NCBI RefSeq assembly: GCF_900105725.1
Contig: NZ_FNLM01000034.1
Location: 1,364,001 to 1,428,000 of the forward strand
Direction of reading: 5' to 3'
DNA: 64,000 bases
Source of the DNA: Gordonia westfalica
GTDB lineage: Bacteria > Actinomycetota > Actinomycetes > Mycobacteriales > Mycobacteriaceae
Under the pieces are notes generated by a model that saw nothing but the letters and a program-made list of their open reading frames with translations, had not been told where the DNA came from and searched no databases. Positions 18,510 through 28,595 of the stretch are shown here, in pieces; the stretch's first letter is position 1; each line of letters starts with the position of its first letter. The translations under genes and the position numbers were made by a program.

Positions 18510-19855
18510 CCGACCTCGCCGATCATCGAGCCCCGGACGGCCTGGACATCCGGCCGGTCGCCGGGCTCCCCGAGTTCACCGAGGACTCCGATGTCGCCGC
18601 TGAGATCCTCGCCGCCGCACCATGGTTGGAATCCGGCGATGTGCTGGTGGTGACCAGCAAGATCATCTCCAAGGCCGAGGGACGCATGGTGGACGCACCG
18701 GCCGACCCCGAGGAGCGTGATGCGCTGCGTCGCAAGCTCGTCGAGGCCGAGTCGGTGCGGGTGCTCGCCCGCAAGAACCGCACCCTCATCACCGAGAACC
18801 GTCTGGGTCTTGTGCAGGCGGCGGCAGGCATCGACGGTTCCAACGTGCGCTCCGACCAGCTGGCCCTGCTCCCCGAGGATCCCGACGGCAGCGCGAAGCG
18901 GCTGCGGGCCGCCATCGCCGAGCGCGCCGGGCTCGAGGTCGCCGTGATCATCACCGACACGATGGGCCGCGCCTGGCGCACCGGACAGACCGATGTCGCG
19001 ATCGGTTCGGCGGGCATCGCCGTCACCCACCCCTACGACGGCGGCACCGACGACTACGGGAATCCGTTGGTGGTGACCGACATCGCGGTGGCCGACGAAC
19101 TGGCCGCGGCCGCCGACCTGGTCAAGGGCAAGCTCGCGGCCGTTCCGGTCGCGGTCGTCCGCGGGTTCGCACCCGTCGACAACGGTTCAACCGCCGCCGA
19201 CCTGATCCGGCCCGCCGAGGAGGACCTGTTCCGTCTCGGCACCGAGGAGGCCATCCTCCAGGGACGACGTGAGGCCATCCGCACACGACGGTCCGTGCGC
19301 GCCTTCGACGACCGGCCGGTCGATCCCGAGTCGCTGCGCGCGGCATTGGGTGAGGCCCTCACCGCCCCCGCGCCGCACCACACACACCCGGTGCGATTCG
19401 TGTGGGTGCGGTCGGCCGAGCGGCGTCGTGCGCTGCTCGACGCCATGAATGCCGAGTGGCGCACCGACCTCGAATCCGACTCCAAGACACCCGAATCGAT
19501 CTCCAAGCGCCTCCGTCGCGGTCAGATCCTGTACGACGCGCCGGAACTGGTGATCCCGTTCCTGGTGCCCGACGGCGTGCACGAGTATCCCGACGAACGT
19601 CGCAATGCCGCCGAGCACACCATGTTCACCGTGGCCGCCGGTGGTGCCGTGGCAAGCCTGCTCATCGCGCTGTCCGTCCGCGAGATCGGCAGCTGCTGGG
19701 TCGGTTCCACGATCTTCGCCGCGCCGACCGTGCGTCGAGTCCTCGAACTCGACGCATCGTGGGAGCCGTTGGGCGCGGTCGCCATCGGACATCCGCTCGA
19801 TGCGGCCCCGCTGCGCGACGCCGCCCCGACCGGGGAGTGGGTGATCGAACTGTGA
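18506..19855 (+). CDS. fbiB: F420 gamma-glutamyl ligase / nitroreductase-domain protein FbiB
   Basis: FbiB adds the glutamate tail to F420-0; its C-terminal FMN domain reduces dehydro-F420. The GTG at 18506 overlaps the fbiA stop (GTGA). The N-terminal half (about 1-245) is the CofE fold ([34 protein letters not shown]). The C-terminal half (about 255-449) is a nitroreductase-type domain ([27 protein letters not shown]). Length 449 aa, essentially equal to the 448 aa of M. tuberculosis. Confidence 0.96.
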   Translation: MTDLADHRAPDGLDIRPVAGLPEFTEDSDVAAEILAAAPWLESGDVLVVTSKIISKAEGRMVDAPADPEERDALRRKLVEAESVRVLARKNRTLITENRLGLVQAAAGIDGSNVRSDQLALLPEDPDGSAKRLRAAIAERAGLEVAVIITDTMGRAWRTGQTDVAIGSAGIAVTHPYDGGTDDYGNPLVVTDIAVADELAAAADLVKGKLAAVPVAVVRGFAPVDNGSTAADLIRPAEEDLFRLGTEEAILQGRREAIRTRRSVRAFDDRPVDPESLRAALGEALTAPAPHHTHPVRFVWVRSAERRRALLDAMNAEWRTDLESDSKTPESISKRLRRGQILYDAPELVIPFLVPDGVHEYPDERRNAAEHTMFTVAAGGAVASLLIALSVREIGSCWVGSTIFAAPTVRRVLELDASWEPLGAVAIGHPLDAAPLRDAAPTGEWVIEL

Positions 19856-20427
19856 GTGCCGAGTCGCTGCACGCATCGGCCGTCGAGGCACTGACCGCAT
19901 GGCAGGCACCCGACTCGGCGCAGGACAGTCTCCGGCACGCCTACCTCGCGTTCCTCGCCGCCACCCCCGACGCCTGCCTGCGGGCCTGCGCGGCAGGGCA
20001 TCTCACCGGGTCGGCCATCGTCTTCGACGCCGATCGCAGCCATGTCCTGCTCACTCTGCACCCCCGCGTGGGCAGGTGGATTCAGCTCGGCGGCCACTGC
20101 GAGCCGACCGACGAGACCCTGGCCGACGCCGCGCTGCGGGAAGCCCGCGAGGAATCGGGCATCCCCGGTCTCGACCTCGATCGCGTCGGCGACAGTGGTG
20201 GCATCGTGCACCTGCACACCCACCCGATCACCTGCTCGCTCGGCGTGCCGACCAGACATCTCGACGTGCGCTACCGGGTGGTCGCCGCCCCGACCGCCGA
20301 CGGCAGCCTCCCGGCGTTCGAACGCAGTGAGGAATCGGTGGACCTGCAATGGTGGCCGATCGACGACCTACCGCCGGACACCGACGCCGACATCCCGGAG
20401 CTCATCCGGGCCGCGCTGCGGGGCTGA
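19852..20427 (+). CDS. NUDIX hydrolase
   Basis: 191 aa, starting at a GTG that overlaps the fbiB stop by 4 bp, so it is the third gene of the fbi operon. The Nudix box is complete: [19 protein letters not shown] then REESGI (about residues 80-104). The substrate is unknown. Co-translation with fbiB suggests a link to deazaflavin metabolism or housekeeping of its nucleotide substrates, but this is inferred only from position. Confidence 0.9.
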   Translation: MSAESLHASAVEALTAWQAPDSAQDSLRHAYLAFLAATPDACLRACAAGHLTGSAIVFDADRSHVLLTLHPRVGRWIQLGGHCEPTDETLADAALREAREESGIPGLDLDRVGDSGGIVHLHTHPITCSLGVPTRHLDVRYRVVAAPTADGSLPAFERSEESVDLQWWPIDDLPPDTDADIPELIRAALRG

Positions 20428-20482
20428 CGGGACCTCGATACGCAGCGTCCCGACTCTCGCTCCGCGGACCAGGCGTTCGGCG

Positions 20483-21697
20483 CTAGACCCGAATCCCCTT
20501 GCCGACCGTCACCACACCTCCGGCGCTGACGGAGAAGCGTTCGCGATCGGCGTCGGGGTCGACACCGAGCTGCTCACCGTCGCCGACGACGACGTTCTTG
20601 TCGAGGATGGCCCTGCGCACGACCGCCCCCTTGCCGACGCGTACGCCCGGCATGAGGACGCTGCCCTCGATGATCGCGCCGTCCTCGACGATGACGTTGG
20701 ACGACAGCACCGAATTGCGTACCGTCCCACCCGAGATGATGCAGCCCGAACCGACCACCGAGTCCTCGGCGACGCCACTCTGGACGAACTTGGCCGGCGG
20801 CAGGTTGTGTGTCTCGCCGCGGATCGGCCAGCGGCCGTTGTACAGGTTGAAGATCGGGTGCACGGACACGAGGTCCATGTGCGCCTCGTAGAACGCGTCG
20901 AGGGTTCCGACGTCACGCCAGTAGCCCTTGTCGCGCTCGGTGGCCCCGGGCACCTGGTTGTCCTTGAAGTCGTAGACGTAGGCGGTGTCGCGCGCGACGA
21001 ACGCGGGGATGATGTCGCCGCCCATGTCGTGGTCGGAGTCTGAGTCGGCGGCGTCGGCGCGCAGGGCGTCGACGAGAGCCTCGGTGGTGAACACGTAGTT
21101 GCCCATGGAGGCGAAGGTCGAGTCCGGATCGTCGGGGGTCCCGGGCGGGTCCGCGGGCTTCTCGAGGAAGCGCGTGATCTTGCCGGACGCGTCGGAGTCG
21201 ATGCACCCGAAGGCCACGGCCTCCGCACGCGGTACGCGGATGCCGGCGACGGTGACGTCGGCTCCCGATGCGATGTGCGCCTCGACCATCTGCGACGGGT
21301 CCATGCGATACACGTGATCGGCACCGAACACCACGATGTATTCCGGCAGTTCATCGGTGATCAGGTTCATGGACTGGAAGATTGCATCTGCGCTACCCGT
21401 GTACCAGCGCGGACCGAGGCGCTGCTGCGCGGGCACCGGGGTGATGTATTCGCCATGAAATCCCGATGTCCACCAGGTTTGCGAGATGTGCCGGTCCAGC
21501 GAGTGCGATTTGTATTGTGTCAGCACGCATATGCGCTCGTATCCGGCATTGACCAGGTTCGACAGCACGAAGTCGATCAGCCGGTAGGCACCGCCGAAGG
21601 GCACCGCAGGCTTGGCCCGATCCATCGTCAGCGGGTAAAGGCGTTTACCTTCGCCGCCCGCGAGGACGATGCCGAGGACGTGCGGCTGTGATCTCAC
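20483..21697 (-). CDS. glgC: Glucose-1-phosphate adenylyltransferase
   Basis: GlgC makes ADP-glucose for glycogen and, in Mycobacteriales, for the maltose-1-phosphate route. The 404-residue protein (same length as in M. tuberculosis) has the nucleotidyltransferase start [20 protein letters not shown], the GSADAIFQ and FGADHVYRM segments and a C-terminal left-handed beta helix ([20 protein letters not shown]). It diverges from glgA across 113 bp. Confidence 0.97.
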   Translation of the reverse strand: MRSQPHVLGIVLAGGEGKRLYPLTMDRAKPAVPFGGAYRLIDFVLSNLVNAGYERICVLTQYKSHSLDRHISQTWWTSGFHGEYITPVPAQQRLGPRWYTGSADAIFQSMNLITDELPEYIVVFGADHVYRMDPSQMVEAHIASGADVTVAGIRVPRAEAVAFGCIDSDASGKITRFLEKPADPPGTPDDPDSTFASMGNYVFTTEALVDALRADAADSDSDHDMGGDIIPAFVARDTAYVYDFKDNQVPGATERDKGYWRDVGTLDAFYEAHMDLVSVHPIFNLYNGRWPIRGETHNLPPAKFVQSGVAEDSVVGSGCIISGGTVRNSVLSSNVIVEDGAIIEGSVLMPGVRVGKGAVVRRAILDKNVVVGDGEQLGVDPDADRERFSVSAGGVVTVGKGIRV

Positions 21698-21810
21698 TCC
21701 CCCAACTTAACCGCGATCGGGAGCCTCGGCCAGATGGCCGCGCCATCGGATTCGCGGTTGTGTTCACTCTGCGATGGCGAACTGCTGCGGATGCCACTAG
21801 CGTCGTCGAT

Positions 21811-22977
21811 ATGAGGGTGGCGATGATGACACGGGAGTATCCACCCGAGGTGTACGGCGGCGCCGGTGTACACGTCACCGAATTGGTCCGCCACCTACGC
21901 GATCTCGCCACCGTCGACGTGCACTGCATGGGTGCCGAGCGGGAGACCGCGGCGGTCTATTCGCCGGACCCGGGCCTGGCCGGCGCGAATGCGGCGATCA
22001 CGACGCTGTCCGCCGACCTGCGGATGGCCGTCGGCGCCGAGGGCGCCGACGTCGTGCACTCCCACACCTGGTACACCGGCCTCGCCGGGCACGTCGCCGC
22101 GCAGCTGTACGGCGTCCCTCACATCCTCACCGCGCATTCGCTCGAACCGTCGCGGCCGTGGAAGGCCGAACAGCTCGGCGGTGGATATCGGGTGTCGAGC
22201 TGGGTCGAGCGCAACGCGGTCGAGTACGCCGACGCGGTGATCGCCGTGAGCTCGGGGATGCGCAGCGAGATCTGCACCACCTATCCGCGTCTCGATCCCG
22301 AACGTGTCCACGTGGTGCGCAACGGCATCGACACCGACCAGTGGTATCCCGTCGACGACCCGTTCGGCCCCGAATCGACGCTGACCGCGCTCGGCGTCGA
22401 TCCGGAGCGTCCGATCGTCGCCTTCGTCGGCCGTATCACCAGGCAGAAGGGCGTCGCCCACCTCGTCGCTGCCGCCCACCGGTTCGATCCGGACATCCAG
22501 CTCGTGCTCTGCGCCGGCGCCCCCGACACCCCGGAGATCGGCGCCGAGATCGAGTCGGCGGTCGGCGAGCTGTCCGCGTCACGACCCGGCGTGCACTGGG
22601 TACGGGAGATGCTGCCGCTCCCCCGCATCCGCGAGATCCTCACTGCAGCATCGGTCTTCGTGTGCCCGTCGGTGTACGAACCGCTCGGCATCGTGAACCT
22701 GGAGGCCATGGCCTGCGGGACCGCCGTCGTGGCGTCGGAGGTCGGCGGTATCCCGGAGGTGGTGCGCGATCACGTCACCGGCCGGTTGGTGCCCTACGAT
22801 CCCGTCGATCCGCAGACCTTCGAACTCGATCTCGCCCAGACGGTCAACGCCGTCGTCGGGGATCCCGTCGCGGCCACGGCGATGGGTGCGGCCGGCCGCG
22901 AGCGTGCCGAAGCCGAGTTCTCCTGGTCGACGATCGCCGAACAGACCCTAGGGGTGTACCGGTCCGTACTCCGCTGA
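21811..22977 (+). CDS. glgA: GT4 alpha-glucosyltransferase GlgA/GlgM
   Basis: 388 aa, the length of Rv1212c (387). It has the GT4 start MRVAMMTREYPPEVYGGAGV, the acceptor-side HSHTWYTGLAGH, and the C-terminal donor site with EPLGIVNLEAMACGTAVVAS. In M. tuberculosis this enzyme (renamed GlgM) mainly makes maltose 1-phosphate from ADP-glucose. The start at 21811 is one base past where a TAGCGT -10 (about 21798-21803) would place the transcript start, so the mRNA is probably leaderless. An in-frame GTG at 21688 lies inside glgC and is rejected. Confidence 0.95.
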   Translation: MRVAMMTREYPPEVYGGAGVHVTELVRHLRDLATVDVHCMGAERETAAVYSPDPGLAGANAAITTLSADLRMAVGAEGADVVHSHTWYTGLAGHVAAQLYGVPHILTAHSLEPSRPWKAEQLGGGYRVSSWVERNAVEYADAVIAVSSGMRSEICTTYPRLDPERVHVVRNGIDTDQWYPVDDPFGPESTLTALGVDPERPIVAFVGRITRQKGVAHLVAAAHRFDPDIQLVLCAGAPDTPEIGAEIESAVGELSASRPGVHWVREMLPLPRIREILTAASVFVCPSVYEPLGIVNLEAMACGTAVVASEVGGIPEVVRDHVTGRLVPYDPVDPQTFELDLAQTVNAVVGDPVAATAMGAAGRERAEAEFSWSTIAEQTLGVYRSVLR

Positions 22978-22997
22978 CGGCGCGCCGTTGCGGCAGG

Positions 22998-23945
22998 TCA
23001 GCCCTGCGCGATCGGGCGGCAGGTCGTCACGACCACCGACAGCGTCACGCCGACGGTGCCACCTCCCATGAATGCGTCTGCACGCGAGCGGATGTCGGCG
23101 TCGTCGGCATGAAAGGCCGACGGCCCCATCGCCACCAGGTCGCCCACGGTCTGCGCGTCGAGTTCGATGACGTGCCGGATCGTCGACGAGTCGACGACCT
23201 CGAAACCGTCGGCGAAGGTGGCCTGGAGGCGTTCGGACTTGCCGGAGTCGACCCGCAGCATCTGCATCGGTTCGATGATCTCGGCGAGGTGGTCGGCAGC
23301 CGGGCTGACGACGACGAGCCCACCGTGGGGTTGGAGTACCCGTGCGAACTCGGCGGCGTTGCGCGGGGCGAACACCGAGAGCACAACAGTGGCAGCATCA
23401 TCGGCGATCGGTAGGCCACGCCAGATGTCGGCGACGATTGCGGCGTGTCGTGGGGTGCCGCGGGAGATCGCCCGCGCACAGAATTTGGAGAGATCGATGC
23501 CGATTCCCCGTGCCCGGACGGACGGCGAGGAGTCGGCGAGCGCGGAGACCGCGGCGCGAAGGTAGTGACCGCCACCGGCTCCGGCGTCGAGTACGACGGG
23601 TTTGTCGACACCGGCACCGAATTCGCGTGTCCGGTCCGCGACCGCGGCGAGAACCGGGGTGAAGAATCCGGCGTCGTGGACACGCGCGCGGGCCGCGACC
23701 ATTGCCGCGGTGTCGGCACGTAGCGATCCCGAACGTCCGTCGAGGAGCGAGACGTAACCCTGTTTGGCGATGTCGAAGGAGTGACCGTCACCGCAGCGGA
23801 GTGCGACTCCACGCGGTGACGGTCCAGACCCGGCTGCGGCCGGGGAAGTTTCGTCGTGCCCGGTCCCGAGAGGTCCGGTCTCGAATGGCCCGGCACACAC
23901 CGGGCATCGAAGCAGCTCGACGACGTCGGCGAGATCTCCGTTCAG
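22998..23945 (-). CDS. 23S rRNA (guanine-N1)-methyltransferase, RlmA family
   Basis: A class I methyltransferase with an N-terminal zinc finger. The SAM loop is VLDAGAGGGHYLRA; then GIDLSKF and the family segments FDIAKQGYVSLL and VFAPRNAAEF. The first zinc cysteines (RCPVC) lie just upstream of the only regular start (GTG at 23900). I therefore place the start at a CTG at 23945, whose last two bases overlap the TGA of the DUF3117 gene; no ATG, GTG or TTG lies between the upstream in-frame stop and 23900. RlmA enzymes methylate G745/G748 of 23S rRNA. Confidence 0.8.
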   Translation of the reverse strand: MNGDLADVVELLRCPVCAGPFETGPLGTGHDETSPAAAGSGPSPRGVALRCGDGHSFDIAKQGYVSLLDGRSGSLRADTAAMVAARARVHDAGFFTPVLAAVADRTREFGAGVDKPVVLDAGAGGGHYLRAAVSALADSSPSVRARGIGIDLSKFCARAISRGTPRHAAIVADIWRGLPIADDAATVVLSVFAPRNAAEFARVLQPHGGLVVVSPAADHLAEIIEPMQMLRVDSGKSERLQATFADGFEVVDSSTIRHVIELDAQTVGDLVAMGPSAFHADDADIRSRADAFMGGGTVGVTLSVVVTTCRPIAQG

Positions 23946-24109
23946 CCGGTGACCCCGCGGAGTTCCTCACCCAGTGCGGCGGCTTCGTCGGCGGTCAACT
24001 CGACGACGAGGCGACCTCCGCCCTCGATCGGAATCCGGACAACGATTCCACGCCCTTCTTTGGCCGCTTCGAGGGGGCCGTCCCCAGTACGTGGCTTCAT
24101 TGCCGCCAT
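23942..24109 (-). CDS. DUF3117 small protein (Rv1211 type)
   Basis: 55 aa, beginning MAAMKPRTGDGPLEAAKEGR and ending in a GGGRLVVELTADEAAALGEEL strand-helix, the near-invariant DUF3117 sequence of actinobacteria. The start at 24109 has GAAGGGAG upstream. A TATCAT element (about 24147-24152, minus strand) could be its -10. The function is unknown. In M. tuberculosis it sits next to glgA; here an rlmA-like gene has come between and is translationally coupled to it. Confidence 0.9.
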   Translation of the reverse strand: MAAMKPRTGDGPLEAAKEGRGIVVRIPIEGGGRLVVELTADEAAALGEELRGVTG

Positions 24110-24211
24110 TCTCAAGCTCCCTTCACAGTGTCCCTGCTTCGAACATGATACGTGTCGTCGTCTCAATCGAATGCGAGTGCGCGACACAAGCGTTGTTCCG
24201 GAGTGCTCTGC

Positions 24212-24658
24212 TCACCTCTCCGAGCGTATCGACGGACCCGCTTCGCGGGAGGCGGGATTGGGGGTCGGGTCGTCGTAAGCCGCCTGCTCCCGGCCGTTCT
24301 CGGGGGCGGCGGCATCGTCTTCGGCAGCCTCGGGGACGCCCGTGGCGCCGGGGAGCGGACCTGACCCCGACTCGCGCTCCCGGAGCCGTGCGATGACCGC
24401 GCGGAGGTCGTCGACCTCGCGTGCGAGACGCGCCAGCGCCCAATCGACCTCGGATTGCTTGTAACCCCGGAACGTCTGCGCGAAACGCAACGCGCGAACG
24501 TCGTCGCCGCCGATCCCCACCCTCGGCAGGCGGGTCAGTGTGGTGTCGGGTTCGACCGGGGGCAGTTCCTCCCCGCGCCCGAAGACGAACCACACGACGG
24601 CGAACACTGCCCCGGCGACGAGCGCCATGATCAGCAGGTACAGCAGCAGGGTCTGCAT
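24212..24658 (-). CDS. Membrane-anchored DivIVA-domain protein (Rv1209 type)
   Basis: About 148 aa. Residues 3-25 form a membrane helix (LLLYLLIMALVAGAVFAVVW). A short linker leads to a DivIVA-like segment (DDVRALRFAQTFRGYKQSEV), then a coiled coil and an acidic disordered tail. It matches Rv1209 by order next to gpgS. A role in placing cell-wall or polar functions is suggested by the DivIVA domain only. A second in-frame ATG three codons upstream (24667) is an equal alternative start. Confidence 0.8.
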   Translation of the reverse strand: MQTLLLYLLIMALVAGAVFAVVWFVFGRGEELPPVEPDTTLTRLPRVGIGGDDVRALRFAQTFRGYKQSEVDWALARLAREVDDLRAVIARLRERESGSGPLPGATGVPEAAEDDAAAPENGREQAAYDDPTPNPASREAGPSIRSER

Positions 24659-24738
24659 GCATCCCATCCTGACAGACCGCCGGCGCGCAGCCCCGGCGGC
24701 ACCTGGCGGCCGGGCCGGCGATCGCCTCCGCACACGAA

Positions 24739-24785
24739 TCCGGCGACACTGCGGCACGCCGTAGGCGTGCCAGGGTGTCGCCGGA
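24739..24785 (-). terminator. Long two-part hairpin after gpgS
   Basis: TCCGGCGACAC (24739-24749) pairs with GTGTCGCCGGA (24775-24785), and inside it GGCACGC (24753-24759) pairs with GCGTGCC (24765-24771). An 18-bp stem with a 3x3 interior loop follows the leftward gpgS stop by 20 bp and should end the fadD6-folP2-gpgS transcript. Confidence 0.75.
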
Positions 24786-24805
24786 GTCGGGGTGTGGCCG
24801 GATGG

Positions 24806-25819
24806 CTAGGAGGCCATCACCTTGGAGTCGATCGAGCGGAGGGTGTTCATCGGCGGACGGTCCTCGAGGTAGACCTCGGTGGTGTGCGGCGTGAACGAGC
24901 CGTCGAGCTCGGCGGTGAACTGGGTCAGTCCGACGCCGGAGTCCTCGATGCCGCACCGGCGCATGAGAGTGCCGACGATCTGGCGGCTCATCACGCCGAG
25001 CTCGATGAGCGGGCGGTTGCGGTGGGTGCGGACGCCGAGGTTCACCTGGCCGATGCCGCCGAGACCGTACCGGTCGTAGGTGTCGATGAGGAGACCGATC
25101 TCCACGCCGTAGCCGGGCGCGAACGGCACCGACGACAGCATCTCGCGGGTGCCGGCGTACTCGCCGCCGAGCGGTTGCAGGACCGCGGTGAGGTCGGGCT
25201 TCTGGGAGGCCAGCAGCGGCCGGGCGACGAGTTCGGTGACGCGACCGCCGCCGTTGGCGTCCTGGGTGCCGCCGGTGCGCAGCGGCCGCCGGTAGTAGCC
25301 CTTGACCAGGTGGATCTCCGGGTTCACCAGGAGCGGGCCGAGCATCTTCGGCACGAACATCGGGTCCGGGTCGATGAGGTCGGAGTCGACGAAGGCGATG
25401 ATGTCGCCGGTGGTCGCGGCGATCGAGCGCCACAGCACCTCACCCTTGCCCTTGACGGGTTCGAGTTCCGGCACCGCTTCTTCGCGGCTGATCACCTGCG
25501 CACCGGCGGCCAGCGCGCGCTCGGCTGTGGCGTCGGTGGAGCCCGAGTCCAGGACGATCAGTTCGTCGACGAGCGTCCCGTACAGCGGCATGATCGTGGC
25601 GATCACGTCGGCGACGGTCTCCTCCTCGTTCAGAGCGGGCAGGACCACCGAGACGGTGCGTCCGTCCTTCGCGGCGACGAGTTCGTCGATCGTCCAGTCC
25701 GGCTGTTCCCAGGTGTGGGTTGCCGACCACTGCCGCTTGGCACCGAGACCCTCGGCCGGCGTCGGCCAGACGGCGGCCTTGTCGCGACTGATGGGGTTAC
25801 GTCGCTTCTGCTTGGTCAT
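24806..25819 (-). CDS. gpgS: Glucosyl-3-phosphoglycerate synthase
   Basis: GpgS transfers glucose from a nucleotide sugar to 3-phosphoglycerate, the first step of methylglucose lipopolysaccharide synthesis. It is a GT81/GT-A enzyme of 337 aa with VVLPALNEEETV at the sugar-nucleotide site, the FVDSDL metal motif and GGEYAGTREMLSSVPF. The ATG at 25819 overlaps the folP2 stop by 4 bp. Order folP2-gpgS is as in Rv1207-Rv1208. Confidence 0.95.
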   Translation of the reverse strand: MTKQKRRNPISRDKAAVWPTPAEGLGAKRQWSATHTWEQPDWTIDELVAAKDGRTVSVVLPALNEEETVADVIATIMPLYGTLVDELIVLDSGSTDATAERALAAGAQVISREEAVPELEPVKGKGEVLWRSIAATTGDIIAFVDSDLIDPDPMFVPKMLGPLLVNPEIHLVKGYYRRPLRTGGTQDANGGGRVTELVARPLLASQKPDLTAVLQPLGGEYAGTREMLSSVPFAPGYGVEIGLLIDTYDRYGLGGIGQVNLGVRTHRNRPLIELGVMSRQIVGTLMRRCGIEDSGVGLTQFTAELDGSFTPHTTEVYLEDRPPMNTLRSIDSKVMAS

Positions 25820-26697
25820 GCAAGTCCCCTGACTGTTCGGGCGGGCGGTCTCGTTCCCGCGATGGCAGCGACCATGTCGACCACACGACGGGTGGCGGCG
25901 ACCTCGTGTACGCGAAAGATCCGGGCGCCTTCGGCGGCGGCCAGAGCGGTCGCGGCGAGAGTTCCCTCCAACCGTTGTTCTAGGTCCGTACCCAGAGTCT
26001 CCCCCACGAAATCCTTGTTGCTCAGCGCCATCAGGACCGGCCAACCCGTATTAACAAGATCTTTTACACGGCGTAACAAGGTCAGCCCGTGGTGGGTGTT
26101 CTTGCCAAAATCATGCGTCGGGTCGATAACGATCGCGTCTCGATGTACACCTGCGGCGAGGGCCCGCTCGGCCGCGCCGGTCACCTCCGCGAGGACGTCG
26201 GCCACCACGTCGTCGACGGAATCGCCGTAGGCGACGCGGTGCGGGCGGGTCCGTACGAGGGCGCCACCGGTGTGCGAACAGACGATCCCGGCGCCCCGTG
26301 AGGCGGCCACGGCGACGACCTCGGGGTCGTATCCGGCCCAGGTGTCGTTGACGAGATCGGCCCCGGCCGCACACGCCTGGTCGGCGACCTCGCTGCGCCA
26401 GGTGTCGACGCTGATCAGCACGTCGGGATGGCGCGCACGAATCCACGCGATCATCGGCACCACGCGGGCGGCCTCGGTCGCCGCGTCGACCTCTTCGCCC
26501 GGCCCTGCCTTCACCCCGCCGACGTCGATGATGTCGGCGCCCTCGGCGACCACGTGGTCGACGCGTCGCTGCGCGGCCGTGTCGTCGAAGCTGGCGCCAC
26601 GGTCATAGAAGGAGTCGGGGGTGCGGTTCACGATCGCCATCACCAACGCGCGGTCGGTGGCCACCGGACGACCGCACAGGGTCGGCGAAACGATCAT
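25816..26697 (-). CDS. folP2: Dihydropteroate synthase homologue FolP2
   Basis: A TIM-barrel DHPS-family protein, 293 aa, with MAIVNRTPDSFYDRG, the DVGGVKAGPGE segment and a DPTHDFGKNTHHGL pterin-site region. The usual phosphate motif DIGGEST is DVGGVKA here. FolP2 of mycobacteria lies beside gpgS and does not appear to be a working DHPS; the same caution applies here. It overlaps both neighbours by 4 bp (fadD6 upstream, gpgS downstream), so the three are translated as a coupled unit. Confidence 0.9.
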   Translation of the reverse strand: MIVSPTLCGRPVATDRALVMAIVNRTPDSFYDRGASFDDTAAQRRVDHVVAEGADIIDVGGVKAGPGEEVDAATEAARVVPMIAWIRARHPDVLISVDTWRSEVADQACAAGADLVNDTWAGYDPEVVAVAASRGAGIVCSHTGGALVRTRPHRVAYGDSVDDVVADVLAEVTGAAERALAAGVHRDAIVIDPTHDFGKNTHHGLTLLRRVKDLVNTGWPVLMALSNKDFVGETLGTDLEQRLEGTLAATALAAAEGARIFRVHEVAATRRVVDMVAAIAGTRPPARTVRGLA

Positions 26698-28538
26698 CCC
26701 TTGGGGACCTTGGCGGCGGCCACGTCGTCGGGGTAATCCTCGTAGTACTCCACGTAGCCCTTCTCCTTGCCGACCAGCACATAGACCTTATCGGCCTCGG
26801 CGTCGGCATAACCTTCCTTACGGAGTTCGACTTTACGGTTCTTGAACGTCGAGGTCTGCTCGAAGTCGTCGACGATCCGCACGAACAGCGGCACCGCATA
26901 GGACGGCAGCGCCTTGTAGAGGTGCTCGGCGAGCCGTTTCGGCTCGAGGTCGGCTCCGTCGCGCAACTTGATCGCCACCATTCCGGCGCGGCCGTCGGTG
27001 CCGGGCACCTCGACGCCGTAGGCCACCGACTGTGCCACCGCGTCGTAGGAATCGACCGCACCCTCGACCTCGGTGGTGGCGACGTTCTCGCCCTTCCAGC
27101 GGAAGGTGTCGCCGAGCCGGTCGACGAAGGCGATGTGCGCGAAGCCCTGGTCGCGGACCAGGTCACCCGAGTTGAAGTACGCGTCGCCCTTCTTGAAGGC
27201 GTCACGCACGATCTTCTTCTCGGTCTCCTCCTCGTCGGTGTAGCCGTCGACCGGCACCCGGTCGGAGATCTGCGCGAGGAGCAGACCGGTGCCGCCTCTG
27301 CCGACCTGGGTCAGCCGGCCGTCTGCGTTGCGCTTGGGGTTGCCCTCCTCGTCGTACTCCACGATCTTGTACGGCAGCGGGCAGAACCCGGCCGTCTTGT
27401 CGACGGTGAAGGCGTTGACGAAGGCCAGGTTGAGTTCGCTGGCGCCGTAGAACTCGACGACGCGGTCCACGCCGAACCGCTCGCGGAACTCGTCCCAGAT
27501 GTCGGGTCGCATCCCGTTGCCGACGACGGTGTGGACCGAGTGCTGCCGGTCGGTGGGCTTCTCGGGCTGCGCCAGCAGGTAGCGGCACAGTTCGCCGATG
27601 TAGCAGAAGGCGGTGGCGCGGTTGAGGATCACGTCGTCCCAGAACTTCGACGCCGAGAACGAACGGCCGATCGCGAAGCATGCCCCCGACGCCAGCACCG
27701 ACGACAGCGACACCGACAGCGCGTTGTTGTGGTAGAGCGGCAGCGGCACGTACAAGGTGTCGCTGTGGCGCAGGCGGACCGCGAGGCCACCGATCCCGGA
27801 GAAGCTGGCCAGCCAGCGGTTGTGGCTCATCACGCTGGCCTTGGGCATCCCAGTGGTGCCCGAGGTGAAGATGTAGAAGGCCTTGGTCGAGGCCGGCAGC
27901 TGCGCGGTGATCTCCGGGTCGGCGTCCGGCTTCCCCTCGGCGGCGACGTCGAATTCCGCGAAGTCGTAGACATGCTCGGGCAGCGCCGATTCCGGGATCG
28001 ACTCGAAGGTCTCGGCACAGTCCGGATCGTGGACAAGGACCTTGGCCCCGAGCAGCTTGACCGAGTGTTCGAGGACGTCACCGCGCTGGTTGTAGTTGAG
28101 CATCCCGGCGATCGCGCCGAGCTTCACCGTCGCCAGCATCAGCAACAGATCGGTGGTGTTGTTCTTGGAGAGCAGCGCCACCACGTCGCCCTTCCCGACA
28201 CCGGCCTCGGAAAGGACTGCGGCGTAACGGTTCACCCGGCGATTGGCCTCGCCGTAGGTGGTCGTGCGTCCTTCGAACCGGACGAACGGGCGATCCGGAT
28301 GCGCACTCGCGTGCTTCTGGAACACCGACCCGATGGTCTTCTTGGCCTCCGGTGGCCGCCGGATCAGCCCCGGTGCGTGCTTGATCATCCCGGTCGCGTG
28401 TGGCGCCATCTTCACCACGCCGCGAAGGAGATCCCCCACCCCGACGGTCTTCACCGCGTCCTTCGACGGACTCCCGTTGCTCGAGTCGTCCGTTGTCGCG
28501 TCCTTCTGGACGTCCTTGCGCTGGATGTCTGGGGACAT
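26694..28538 (-). CDS. fadD6: Very-long/long-chain acyl-CoA synthetase, FadD6 type
   Basis: A 614-residue ANL-superfamily enzyme of the FATP/VLACS branch. The AMP-binding loop is YIFTSGTTGMPKASVMSH, followed by the FYGASELN motif and an ATP-site segment RDQGFAHIAFVDRLGDTFRWKGENV. It activates fatty acids to acyl-CoA, and FATP-like members also help uptake. It heads the coupled fadD6-folP2-gpgS operon. A TACCGGCCGGTA palindrome lies 58-69 bp upstream of its ATG. Confidence 0.93.
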   Translation of the reverse strand: MSPDIQRKDVQKDATTDDSSNGSPSKDAVKTVGVGDLLRGVVKMAPHATGMIKHAPGLIRRPPEAKKTIGSVFQKHASAHPDRPFVRFEGRTTTYGEANRRVNRYAAVLSEAGVGKGDVVALLSKNNTTDLLLMLATVKLGAIAGMLNYNQRGDVLEHSVKLLGAKVLVHDPDCAETFESIPESALPEHVYDFAEFDVAAEGKPDADPEITAQLPASTKAFYIFTSGTTGMPKASVMSHNRWLASFSGIGGLAVRLRHSDTLYVPLPLYHNNALSVSLSSVLASGACFAIGRSFSASKFWDDVILNRATAFCYIGELCRYLLAQPEKPTDRQHSVHTVVGNGMRPDIWDEFRERFGVDRVVEFYGASELNLAFVNAFTVDKTAGFCPLPYKIVEYDEEGNPKRNADGRLTQVGRGGTGLLLAQISDRVPVDGYTDEEETEKKIVRDAFKKGDAYFNSGDLVRDQGFAHIAFVDRLGDTFRWKGENVATTEVEGAVDSYDAVAQSVAYGVEVPGTDGRAGMVAIKLRDGADLEPKRLAEHLYKALPSYAVPLFVRIVDDFEQTSTFKNRKVELRKEGYADAEADKVYVLVGKEKGYVEYYEDYPDDVAAAKVPKG

Positions 28539-28595
28539 GTGGCCTCCGCTCTCCGCTGGGCGTCGTGAGTGCCCCGCGCACTCACCGCGCTACCT

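Noticed and set aside
20428-20482. Mobile-element scar at the break between the fbi block and the glg block
   Set aside because: The 55-bp gap has only a weak CGGGAC/GTCCCG pairing and common GC-rich words; no terminal repeats or target duplication.
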